64,000 nt of DNA from Terrisporobacter vanillatitrophus (GTDB taxonomy: Bacteria; Bacillota; Clostridia; Peptostreptococcales; Peptostreptococcaceae): the NCBI RefSeq assembly GCF_051148895.1, contig NZ_CP154625.1:3720001-3784000 (forward strand), given 5' to 3'. Of this stretch, positions 1 through 7,212 are shown one piece after another (position 1 is the first letter of the stretch; the number at the start of each line of letters is the position of its first letter). The translations under genes and the position numbers were made by a program. The notes under the pieces are model-generated. The model was not told the DNA's origin, searched no databases, and saw only the letters and a program-made list of their open reading frames with translations.

Positions 1-756
1 AAATGGGAAGTTATGTGGTCTGAATTTTGTTCTTGTATTATCTCCGAATAACTTCTTAACAAATAATTCTAAAGTTCCTTTGAACTGTGCCATAGTTATA
101 TCTTTACCAACTACTAATCCCTCTATTTGGTGGAACATTGGTGAATGTGTTGCATCTAATGAGTCATTTCTGAAACATCTACCTGGAGATATTATTTTTA
201 TTGGTAATTCTTCACTTCTCATTGTTCTAACTTGAACGGGAGATGTTTGTGTTCTAAGTAGTAATTCATCATTGAAGTAGAATGTATCTGTAATATCTCT
301 TGAAGGATGGTTCTTAGGCGCATTTAATGCATCGAAGTTATTTTCTACTGTTTCAACTTCTGGACCTTCTGCCACAGAGAATCCTATTCCCATAAATATT
401 TCAGTTACTTCATCTATTATTTGAGTTATTGGATGTCTTTTTCCAACTTTAAAAGTTTTTCCAGGCATAGTAACATCTATTACTTCCTCATCTAACTTTT
501 TGTTTAACTCAATTTTCTTAATTTCTTCTTTTTTTGTGTTTATTTCATTTTCTATAGCTTCTCTTACATCGTTAGCTATTTTACCTATTTCCGGTCTTTC
601 CTCTGCAGATAACTTGCCCATACCTTTTAATATTGCCGTAAGTTCACCTTTTTTACCAGAGTACTTTACTCTAAGGCCATCTAATTCTTCCATCGAAGAA
701 GCTGCTTTAATTTCACTTAAAGCTCTTTCTTTTAAGCTTATTAATTGTTCTTTCAC
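1..756 (-). CDS. pheS: Phenylalanine--tRNA ligase alpha subunit (3' part outside window)
   Basis: Alpha subunit of the heterotetrameric phenylalanyl-tRNA synthetase, which charges tRNA-Phe in the cytoplasm. About 252 residues are visible and the C-terminus lies beyond the left edge. The N-terminal coiled-coil (residues ~1-75) is followed by the class II catalytic core, including the motif 2 region with FRNDSLDATHSPMFHQIEG. I chose the GTG at 756 because AAAGGGTG sits about 8 bases upstream and the protein then begins V-KEQLISLKERAL, as the family expects. An in-frame ATG at 783 has no clear ribosome site and would add nine residues. Expression is very likely under the T-box immediately upstream; pheT is expected just past the left edge. 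Confidence 0.95.
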   Translation of the reverse strand, partial: MKEQLISLKERALSEIKAASSMEELDGLRVKYSGKKGELTAILKGMGKLSAEERPEIGKIANDVREAIENEINTKKEEIKKIELNKKLDEEVIDVTMPGKTFKVGKRHPITQIIDEVTEIFMGIGFSVAEGPEVETVENNFDALNAPKNHPSRDITDTFYFNDELLLRTQTSPVQVRTMRSEELPIKIISPGRCFRNDSLDATHSPMFHQIEGLVVGKDITMAQFKGTLELFVKKLFGDNTRTKFRPHNFPF

Positions 757-799
757 TTTTTTCACCCTTTCATATATTTTCATGATATTTTGCTTTCAT

Positions 800-1068
800 T
801 GCAATAAAAAAAGCCCTTCATCCCTATCTAGGGACGAAAGACTGTAATTCGCGGTACCACCCTAGTAGTTTAATAATATAAAATATTAATAAACCACTCA
901 AATAAACTTAACGCGTTCAACGTTAAAGCCTACTGATTTCTGTTCAGCTTTAATGCTCCAGAGTGAACTTCTTATAAATACTTAGTAAATACTCACAGCA
1001 AATGTATTTTTCTCTTGCCTAAGTTAAATTATAATACTTTTCTCCATCATAGCTTTTTATATATAGTT
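800..1068 (-). promoter_or_regulatory. T-box riboswitch leader of pheS
   Basis: The complement of 848-861 reads GGTGGTACCGCGAA, the T-box consensus that pairs with the acceptor end of uncharged tRNA. An 11-bp terminator hairpin with a T run follows at 840-806. Upstream, a long stem I region contains a TTC triplet in GAAGTTCACTC, a plausible Phe specifier. Starvation for charged tRNA-Phe would favour the antiterminator and pheS transcription. The T-box and terminator are seen directly; the specifier assignment is inference. Confidence 0.95.
806..840 (-). terminator. T-box-controlled terminator of the pheS leader
   Basis: On the minus strand an 11-bp stem (CTTTCGTCCCT with AGGGATGAAGG, including G-T pairs) is followed by GC and seven T. 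Its 5' arm follows directly on the T-box sequence, as expected for a T-box attenuator. Confidence 0.9.
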
Positions 1069-1076
1069 TTTGTACA

Positions 1077-1106
1077 ATTATAACATACTTAATATTGTAT
1101 TTTCAA
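1077..1106 (-). promoter_or_regulatory. Promoter for the pheS T-box transcript
   Basis: Minus-strand TTGAAA (1106-1101) and TATAAT (1082-1077) are separated by 18 bases, a good housekeeping promoter. It sits directly after the trmH stop, so pheS starts a new transcript near 1070. Confidence 0.75.
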
Positions 1107-1110
1107 CATA

Positions 1111-1908
1111 CTAAGCTAAATATTTTTTAATTTCATACATCAATATAGCTGAAGAAATAGCTGCATTTAAAGATTCAGCATTACCATAAATAGGTATTTT
1201 AATTAATATATCTGATTGATTTATTAAATCATTGTTAACTCCATTAGCCTCGTTACCTATTACTAAAGCTGTTCTCTCATAATATTTTGTTTTATGATAG
1301 TAATTTTCAGTATTAAGATAACTAGAAACGATTTTAAAATCCTTTGATTTTAGTTCTTGTAAACATTCTTCTTGAGTACAGTGTATGATTTTCATATCAA
1401 AAATGGAACCCATTGTTGACCTAATTACTTTTGGATTGTATATATCTACACAACCTTTTAAAGCAATTATTGCATCTACACCTGCTGCATCCGCTGTTCT
1501 TATTATTGTTCCCATATTACCTGGATCTTGTATTCTATCTAATATCAATACAAATTTATCTTCATGATTAATATTATGTTCAATTTTTTTCTCTTTAAAC
1601 CTAATTACACCTAAAATACCTTGTGTATTTTCTGTGTCTATCAATTCTTTAAATATTTTATTAGTAGTTTTAAATATTTTAATATTCTTATCTTTTAATA
1701 TATTTAAAAAGGTTTTATGTTCTTCTTTATCTTCAAAAGTTTCATTTATAAATACATAATCTAAATCTGCATCACATTCTATTGCTAAAGTTAAAATTCT
1801 ATATCCTTCTATTATGTATTTTGACTCTTTTTGTCTATTTTTACTTTTCAATAATGATTTAGTATACTTAACTTTTTCATTATCTTTACTACTTATATCT
1901 ATAGGCAT
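1111..1908 (-). CDS. TrmH-family (SPOUT) RNA 2'-O-methyltransferase
   Basis: 265-residue SpoU/TrmH-type methyltransferase that puts a 2'-O-methyl group on rRNA or tRNA ribose using SAM. The N-terminal ~100 residues resemble the SpoU substrate-binding domain. The SPOUT knot motifs follow: motif 1 around ILDRIQDPGNMGTIIRTADA (~120-140), motif 2 ALVIGNEANGVNNDL (~215-229) and motif 3 IPIYGNAESLNAAISSAI (~238-255). The ATG is preceded by AGGAG overlapping the end of ktrA, 11 bases away, so it is the last gene of a ktrB-ktrA-trmH operon. The same pheS/trmH proximity is common in Firmicutes. The exact RNA target cannot be told from sequence. Confidence 0.92.
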   Translation of the reverse strand: MPIDISSKDNEKVKYTKSLLKSKNRQKESKYIIEGYRILTLAIECDADLDYVFINETFEDKEEHKTFLNILKDKNIKIFKTTNKIFKELIDTENTQGILGVIRFKEKKIEHNINHEDKFVLILDRIQDPGNMGTIIRTADAAGVDAIIALKGCVDIYNPKVIRSTMGSIFDMKIIHCTQEECLQELKSKDFKIVSSYLNTENYYHKTKYYERTALVIGNEANGVNNDLINQSDILIKIPIYGNAESLNAAISSAILMYEIKKYLA

Positions 1909-1919
1909 TTTATATTCTC

Positions 1920-2582
1920 CTATTTTGAATTTTTGTCTTTAGCAACAATAGCACTTATATTACTGTTTTTTCCTATTACTACTAAAATGCTACTTTCTTG
2001 TAGTTGCTCTTCTGGTGAAGGAATAACATTTATGTTGTTTCCATCTTTAATAGCTAGAACAGTAATTTCATATTTTGCTCTTAGGTCAAGTTCTATTAAT
2101 GTTTTACCTATCCATTTATTAGGTGTCACAATTTCCATTATAGAGTATTCTGGATCTAATTCTATATGATCCAATATATTATCTGAAACTAAGTTATGTG
2201 CAACTCTTATACCCATGTCTCTTTCTGGGAATACAACTCTGTCCGCGCCTATTTTATATAAAACTTTTGCTTGTAATTCATCCTTAGCCTTGCATACTAC
2301 TTGCTCTACACCCATTTCCTTAGCTATAAGAGTAGCCATTATAGATGCTCTTATATCAGATCCTATTGCTATTATAGCCACATCAAAATTGCCTAATCCT
2401 AAAGATCTTAAAGCATATTCATCTGTAACATCTACTGCTGCCACATGAGTAACTTTATCTGATAAATTTTGAATTATTTCTTCACTTTTATCTATAGCCA
2501 TTACTTGATGACCTAATAAATTCATAGTTGTGGCAAGAGATGAACCAAATCTTCCACAGCCTATAACTATATATTGTTTCAT
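1920..2582 (-). CDS. ktrA: Potassium uptake regulatory subunit, KtrA/TrkA family
   Basis: 220-residue cytoplasmic gating ring subunit for the KtrB K+ channel. The N-terminal RCK_N Rossmann domain has the nucleotide-binding GCGRFGSS loop (residues ~8-15) and an acidic residue at the end of beta-2 (AIDKSEE). A C-terminal RCK_C domain (~135-215), the usual c-di-AMP-binding module in Firmicute KtrA, follows. The length matches the family. It lies 29 bases after ktrB on the same strand with a GAAAGGATG-like ribosome site, so the two are co-expressed partners. Confidence 0.95.
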   Translation of the reverse strand: MKQYIVIGCGRFGSSLATTMNLLGHQVMAIDKSEEIIQNLSDKVTHVAAVDVTDEYALRSLGLGNFDVAIIAIGSDIRASIMATLIAKEMGVEQVVCKAKDELQAKVLYKIGADRVVFPERDMGIRVAHNLVSDNILDHIELDPEYSIMEIVTPNKWIGKTLIELDLRAKYEITVLAIKDGNNINVIPSPEEQLQESSILVVIGKNSNISAIVAKDKNSK

Positions 2583-2611
2583 AAATTTTCATCCTTTCAA
2601 GCTTATAATTC

Positions 2612-3988
2612 TTATCCTACTATTATCTTTCCTTCCGCATATCTAACTTTTGATTTTATTTTATTAGTTCTAGAAAGTAATGCTATGAAAATAGTAAGAG
2701 AACCTACTCTTCCTAAGAACATTAATATCATTATTATTATTTTTCCAAAAGTTGTTAGCGTAGGTGTTGAGCCTATACTTAATCCTACAGTAGCAAATGC
2801 CGATACTACTTCAAAAGCAGATTCAAGTAGTGAAAATTCTGGACTTACTATAGTAATCATTAGTGTACCAAATAGTACTACAAAAACACCTATAAAGAAA
2901 ATCCCTAGTGATTTTTTAACTGTTGTACTACTTATTCTTCTTTGATATACTTCTATATCTTCTTTTCCTAAAATAAATGACTTTACTGTTAAAAATAAAG
3001 TAGCCACAGTAGTTGTCTTAAGACCTCCACCTGTTGATGCTGGAGATGCACCTATAAGCATTAAAATTATCATTAAGAATAATGTACTTTCTTTTAATAC
3101 AGTTAAATCTATAGTATTATACCCAGCTGTCCTAAGTGTTATTGATTGTAATAATGAAGATAATAGTTTTTCCTTCATATTAAGTCCACCTAGAGTGTTT
3201 TTATTATTAAACTCTACAATAAATATAAATAAAAATCCTACGGCAATAAGTATTCCAGTAGTATTTATAACTATTTTAGAATGTACATTTAATTTGGAGT
3301 ATTTTTTATTATTTATTACATCTAATAAAACAGGGAATCCTATCCCTCCTAGTACAATTAATCCACAAATCACAAGATTTATTAATGAATTATCAACAAA
3401 ATACGTTAAAGATGAATATTCTCCTGATACAATACCCATTAAGTCAAATCCCGCATTACAAAATGCTGATATTGAATGAAATACACTGTACCATATACCT
3501 TTTATTAATCCTAACTTAGGTATAAATACCATAGAGAGCAATAAAGCCCCTATACCTTCAATAGCAAAGGTCATCATAATTATGTATCTCGTAAGTTTTA
3601 CAAGACCTGATAGATCTCTTTGATTTAGTGATTCTTGTATTAACAATCTTTCCCTCAAATTTATTTTCTTACCTGTTAATAGAGAAAACATGGTTGCAAT
3701 GGTCATAAATCCTAGTCCACCAATTTGAATTAAGGTTATGATAACAAGTTGACCAAATTCATTCCAATAAGTGCTCGTATCTACTACAACTAAACCTGTA
3801 ACACATACGGCAGAAGTGGATGTGAATAACGCATTTAAAAGTCCAACGCTTTTACCACTCTTTGCAGCTATGGGTAAATTTAATATAAGTCCACCAAATA
3901 ATATTACTACCCCAAATCCTATAACCATTACTTGTGCTGGTTCCATAGTATTTGTTTTCATAAGTAGCTTTTTTAACATGGTTTTCAA
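2612..3988 (-). CDS. ktrB: Potassium uptake membrane subunit, TrkH/KtrB family
   Basis: 458-residue Na+-dependent K+ transporter subunit with four repeated M1-P-M2 units. Selectivity-filter-like segments are visible, for example TSTSAVCVTGLVV near residue 55, FHSISAFCNAGFDL near 170, TLRTAGYNTID near 285 and AFATVGLSIG near 395. The start is TTG at 3988: GGAGGGG lies 9 bases upstream, whereas the next ATG (MLKKLL) is farther away. It heads the ktrB-ktrA-trmH operon and has its own sigma-A-like promoter. Together with KtrA it should act in K+ uptake under osmotic stress. Confidence 0.95.
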   Translation of the reverse strand: MKTMLKKLLMKTNTMEPAQVMVIGFGVVILFGGLILNLPIAAKSGKSVGLLNALFTSTSAVCVTGLVVVDTSTYWNEFGQLVIITLIQIGGLGFMTIATMFSLLTGKKINLRERLLIQESLNQRDLSGLVKLTRYIIMMTFAIEGIGALLLSMVFIPKLGLIKGIWYSVFHSISAFCNAGFDLMGIVSGEYSSLTYFVDNSLINLVICGLIVLGGIGFPVLLDVINNKKYSKLNVHSKIVINTTGILIAVGFLFIFIVEFNNKNTLGGLNMKEKLLSSLLQSITLRTAGYNTIDLTVLKESTLFLMIILMLIGASPASTGGGLKTTTVATLFLTVKSFILGKEDIEVYQRRISSTTVKKSLGIFFIGVFVVLFGTLMITIVSPEFSLLESAFEVVSAFATVGLSIGSTPTLTTFGKIIIMILMFLGRVGSLTIFIALLSRTNKIKSKVRYAEGKIIVG

Positions 3989-4034
3989 TTCTGTCTACCC
4001 CTCCTTTATTTATAAGAATTTTAACTATCCCAAT

Positions 4035-4063
4035 ATTATAAAACAATTACTATATAATAACAA
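4035..4063 (-). promoter_or_regulatory. Promoter of ktrB-ktrA-trmH
   Basis: Minus-strand TTGTTA (4063-4058), 17-base spacer, TATAAT (4040-4035), about 45 bases upstream of the ktrB TTG start. The leader is too short for a c-di-AMP riboswitch of the ydaO type. Confidence 0.7.
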
Positions 4064-4129
4064 CATTATACTATATTAATTATTTTTAATCTTTTATCTT
4101 ATTATTCTAGTAATTTGACATATCTATGC

Positions 4130-4171
4130 AAAAAAGCATCTATAAACGACTATTGTCTCTTATAGATGCTT
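4130..4171 (-). terminator. Terminator after rplT
   Basis: Minus-strand hairpin AGCATCTATAA / TTATAGATGCT followed by TTTTTT, 20 bases past the rplT stop. It closes the infC-rpmI-rplT transcript. Confidence 0.85.
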
Positions 4172-4190
4172 AGTATTCATTATAATAATA

Positions 4191-4547
4191 TTAAGCTAAT
4201 TTAGCTTTAGCAACGTCTACTAATTTAGCAAATCCTTGTGGATCATTTATTGCCATTTCAGATAACATTTTTCTGTTAACTTCAACACCTGCTAATTTTA
4301 ATCCATTCATTAATCTTGAATAAGATATTCCATTCATTCTAGCAGCTGCATTTATTCTTTGTATCCAAAGTTTTCTGAAGTCTCTCTTCTTTAACTTTCT
4401 ACCTATATAAGCATTCTTTAATGCTTTCATTACGAAATTGTTAGCTGGTCTATATAATTTGCTTCTAGATCCTCTGAATCCTTTTGCAAGTTTTAACACT
4501 TTTTTATGCTTCTTACGAGCGTTCATTGCTTTTTTTACTCTTGCCAT
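4191..4547 (-). CDS. rplT: 50S ribosomal protein L20
   Basis: 118-residue basic ribosomal protein needed for early 50S assembly; in Firmicutes it also represses its own operon by binding the leader RNA. The sequence MARVKKAMNARKKHKK and the central FRKLWIQRINAAAR are diagnostic. I placed the start at the ATG giving MARV (GGAGG 8 bases upstream), not at the ATG six bases earlier, which would lie two bases from the Shine-Dalgarno. Last gene of infC-rpmI-rplT. Confidence 0.98.
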   Translation of the reverse strand: MARVKKAMNARKKHKKVLKLAKGFRGSRSKLYRPANNFVMKALKNAYIGRKLKKRDFRKLWIQRINAAARMNGISYSRLMNGLKLAGVEVNRKMLSEMAINDPQGFAKLVDVAKAKLA

Positions 4548-4623
4548 GTTCATGACCTCCTTTATTCTTATGTGTATTGTCTTTTATTTTCGATTATATT
4601 ACTTAAGTTTAATTAATTACTTC

Positions 4624-4818
4624 TTAGTATGGTAATAATTGTGCTATTCTTTCAGCATCACCTTTGCTAACTATAGCAGATTGTCTTAAGTTCATTTTAG
4701 TTTTAGCTGATTTTTTAGTTAATATATGGCTTTTGAAAGCTTTAGCTCTCTTTAATTTTCCGCTTCCAGTTTTCTTGAATCTTTTAGCTGCTCCTCTATG
4801 AGTTTTCATTTTTGGCAT
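4624..4818 (-). CDS. rpmI: 50S ribosomal protein L35
   Basis: 64-residue basic ribosomal protein with the standard MPKMKTHRGAAKRFKKTGSG start and full family length. GAGGAGG is well spaced before the ATG. It lies between infC and rplT, the canonical order. Confidence 0.98.
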   Translation of the reverse strand: MPKMKTHRGAAKRFKKTGSGKLKRAKAFKSHILTKKSAKTKMNLRQSAIVSKGDAERIAQLLPY

Positions 4819-4845
4819 GATAAATTCCTCCTCTCAGTTAATCAT

Positions 4846-5355
4846 CTATTTTTTTGGATCTATAATTACAACCATGTTATTCCCTTCAAATGCAGGGGCT
4901 TTTGTTGGTTCTCCAAACTCTTTAACTATATCAATAAATTTAAGCATAACTTCTTTACCGATATCTTTATGTCCAAGTTCTCTTCCTCTAAAGCGAAGTT
5001 CAACTTTTACTTTATCTCCCTTTTTAAGGAATTTTATAGCATTATTAGCTTTTGTGTTTAAATCATTAGCCTCAATACCTGGTCTAAGTCTTATTTCTTT
5101 AACTGTTATAGTTTTTTGATTTTTTCTAGCTTCTTTTTCTTTTCTAGATTGTTCGTACTTATGCTTACCATAGTCCATTATTTTGCAAACAGGTGGCTTA
5201 GCATTTGGTGATATTTTCACTAAATCTAAGTTTTTACTATTTGCCATAGTTTGAGCTTCTTTAGAAGACATAATCCCTAACTGCTCTCCAGTTTCTGAAA
5301 TAACTCTTAATTCCTTATCTCTTATTTGATCATTGATTGATAATTCTTTGCTAAT
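4846..5355 (-). CDS. infC: Translation initiation factor IF-3, apparent ATT start
   Basis: IF-3 binds the 30S subunit, prevents premature 50S joining and checks the start codon. From 5355 the protein is 169 residues, the usual IF-3 length, beginning (M)SKELSINDQIRDKELRVI with N- and C-terminal IF3 domains and the signature IMDYGKHKYEQSRKEKEARK. No ATG, GTG or TTG lies near the conserved N-terminus. GGAGGTG is instead followed 9 bases after GGAGG by ATT. An in-frame ATG at 5412 would add 19 non-family residues translated through the leader terminator. An AUU start is the known autoregulatory device of infC in E. coli and related cases, since IF-3 discriminates against it. First gene of infC-rpmI-rplT. 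Confidence 0.93.
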   Translation of the reverse strand: MSKELSINDQIRDKELRVISETGEQLGIMSSKEAQTMANSKNLDLVKISPNAKPPVCKIMDYGKHKYEQSRKEKEARKNQKTITVKEIRLRPGIEANDLNTKANNAIKFLKKGDKVKVELRFRGRELGHKDIGKEVMLKFIDIVKEFGEPTKAPAFEGNNMVVIIDPKK

Positions 5356-5554
5356 TGTAGGACACCTCCAAATTATTTTATATAAAATAAAAAGCGAATG
5401 ATTGAATATCATCCGCTATATAAGTCAAAATTACACTTAGTTTGTGAAATACACATAAACTAAACTTATATTAACCTTACTAACCTGTGGCGTAAGGCGA
5501 GAAACGGACTTCTTCTTGTTTTACTAATTATTTTTTGTAGTTTTAATTACTACT
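5356..5554 (-). ncRNA. L20-type autoregulatory leader of infC-rpmI-rplT
   Basis: About 200 bases of untranslated leader lie between the promoter and the infC start. It contains a G/C-rich segment (complement of ~5483-5510) unlike the surrounding AT-rich DNA, and ends in a terminator hairpin about 30 bases before the infC start. This is the arrangement of the L20 leader of Bacillus and relatives, where L20 binding to an rRNA-like fold promotes termination. The homology is inferred from position and architecture. Confidence 0.75.
5384..5416 (-). terminator. Attenuator hairpin in the infC leader
   Basis: Minus-strand GCGGATGA / TCATTCGC stem (8 bp, one G-T pair) followed by TTTTTATTTT. It sits inside the leader upstream of infC, so it is an attenuator rather than the end of a preceding gene. 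Confidence 0.8.
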
Positions 5555-5560
5555 CCATAT

Positions 5561-5589
5561 AATATACGCTTCTTCGAACTATTTGTCAA
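5561..5589 (-). promoter_or_regulatory. Promoter of infC-rpmI-rplT
   Basis: Minus-strand TTGACA (5589-5584), 17-base spacer, TATATT (5566-5561): near-consensus sigma-A promoter. The remaining stretch to the divergent gene at 5767 is AT-rich and I see no clear plus-strand promoter in it. Confidence 0.85.
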
Positions 5590-5766
5590 CTATTTTTCCA
5601 TAAAATATTTTATATATTTTAAAATATTGTTTTTGTGTTTTTAAACTTACTTTTATGACAATACTTCTAATGTAAAAGTTTATTTTTTTTAATTTTTATA
5701 ATAAATTTTTACATCTTTGGAAAATATAAAGTAAGTAATAATTATATACCTCAGAGGTGCTTTAAT

Positions 5767-7167
5767 ATGAACATTATAAATAACTTTTTAAAAAAAATCA
5801 ATAATCCAGTTCCTGTATTTGCTCAAACGAAACTGGAAAAGGAAAACTGTTCTGAAGATCATAGTAGCAGTAAACCCAAAACCACATTCAGAGATGTGGC
5901 AGGACTTGATGAAGTAAAAGAAGAACTATTCGAAGTAGTTGACTTTATGAAGTCTCCTGACAAATACATAAAAATGGGTGCAAAAATACCAAAAGGAATA
6001 CTATTTTACGGTCCTCCTGGTACGGGAAAAACACTTCTAGCATCAGCTGTTGCTGGAGAAACAGATTCATCCTTCTTTAATGTGACCGGCTCTGAATTTG
6101 TCGAAAAATATGTTGGTGTAGGTGCAAAAAGAGTAAGAACTCTTTTTGAAAAAGCTAGAAAGGAAGCTCCTAGCATTATATTTATTGATGAAATCGATGC
6201 AATAGGAGCTAGAAGACATTCTGAAAGCAACAACGAAAAAGATCAAACATTAAATCAACTTCTTGTAGAAATGGATGGTTTTAATAAAGACGATAATATT
6301 ATAATAGTCGGCGCAACAAATAGACTCGATTTATTAGATGAAGCTTTATTAAGACCTGGACGATTTGATAGACATATACGTATCAATTCTCCTAACTATA
6401 ATAGTAGATATGAAATTTTAAAAGTTCACACAAAAAACAAACCATTACATAAAGAAGTCGATTTAAAATTATTAGCTCGTAAAACACATGGTTTTAATGG
6501 TGCACATTTGGCAAACATAGCCAACGAAGCTGCCATATATGCAGTAAGAGACAATAGCAGTGAAATTACAACATATCATTTTGATAAGGCTATCGAAAGA
6601 GTAATTGCCGGCATAGAGCAGAAAAATTCTGTATTAATTGAAAAAGAAAAGAAAATTGTTTCTTTCCATGAAGCTGGCCATGCCTTAGTTAGCAATATTG
6701 TAAATATCTGTCCTATACAAAAAATATCTATCGTTCCTCGTGGTGAGGCACTGGGATATGTACTTCAACTCCCAGACGAAGATAGATATATTTACACAAA
6801 AGAAGAATTAATAGGCAAAATCAAAATATTACTAGCTGGAAAAGCTGCAGAAGAAGTTATCTTTAACCATTTATCTACAGGCGCTAAAGATGACTTAAAG
6901 AAAGTTACTGACATTGCAGATCAAATGGTTTGTGAATATGGTATGAGTAAATTAGGCTTTATGACAATAGAAGGCAACTCAAAATCTTTTATGTCACAAC
7001 AAGTTCAAAAGGAAGCCAATCAAATTGTTGAACATTGCTATAAAGAAACTTTAAAGTTATTAAAAGAAAATATAAATGATTTACACATTGTTGCTAATCA
7101 TTTATACGACAAGGAAACTATGACTTTAGAAGAATTACAATCATTAATTCAAAAAGAACCTTGCTAG
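5767..7167 (+). CDS. FtsH-like AAA+ zinc metalloprotease without membrane anchor
   Basis: 466-residue member of the FtsH/M41 family. The AAA+ module is complete: Walker A GPPGTGKT (82-89), Walker B IIFIDEID (~136-143) and the second region of homology around NRLDLLDEALLRPGRFDR (185-202). The protease part has HEAGH (301-305), with the third zinc ligand expected in TGAKDDL (371-377). Classical FtsH has two N-terminal transmembrane helices around an extracytoplasmic domain; here only about 40 polar residues precede the AAA domain, and the C-terminal tail is short. It should therefore be a soluble protease. AGAGGTG precedes the ATG by about 8 bases. It stands alone between the divergent infC operon and the convergent thrS. 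Whether its clients overlap those of full-length FtsH is unknown. Confidence 0.9.
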   Translation: MNIINNFLKKINNPVPVFAQTKLEKENCSEDHSSSKPKTTFRDVAGLDEVKEELFEVVDFMKSPDKYIKMGAKIPKGILFYGPPGTGKTLLASAVAGETDSSFFNVTGSEFVEKYVGVGAKRVRTLFEKARKEAPSIIFIDEIDAIGARRHSESNNEKDQTLNQLLVEMDGFNKDDNIIIVGATNRLDLLDEALLRPGRFDRHIRINSPNYNSRYEILKVHTKNKPLHKEVDLKLLARKTHGFNGAHLANIANEAAIYAVRDNSSEITTYHFDKAIERVIAGIEQKNSVLIEKEKKIVSFHEAGHALVSNIVNICPIQKISIVPRGEALGYVLQLPDEDRYIYTKEELIGKIKILLAGKAAEEVIFNHLSTGAKDDLKKVTDIADQMVCEYGMSKLGFMTIEGNSKSFMSQQVQKEANQIVEHCYKETLKLLKENINDLHIVANHLYDKETMTLEELQSLIQKEPC

Positions 7168-7171
7168 AAAT

Positions 7172-7210
7172 AAAAATAACCTAGGATTTAAATCCTAGGT
7201 TATTTTTATT
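7172..7210. terminator. Bidirectional terminator between the FtsH-like gene and thrS
   Basis: Near-perfect palindrome centred on CCTAGGATTTAAATCCTAGG with A/T runs on both sides, located between two convergent genes, so it can end both transcripts. Confidence 0.9.
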
Positions 7211-7212
7211 AA

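Noticed and set aside
500..847. Plus-strand frame of 115 codons
   Set aside because: Lies antisense to pheS and its T-box terminator, with no ribosome site; hydrophobic composition is the usual shadow of a minus-strand gene.
5590..5766. Promoter for the FtsH-like gene
   Set aside because: Several TATAAT-like strings exist in this AT-rich stretch but none has a matching -35 at 16-18 bases.
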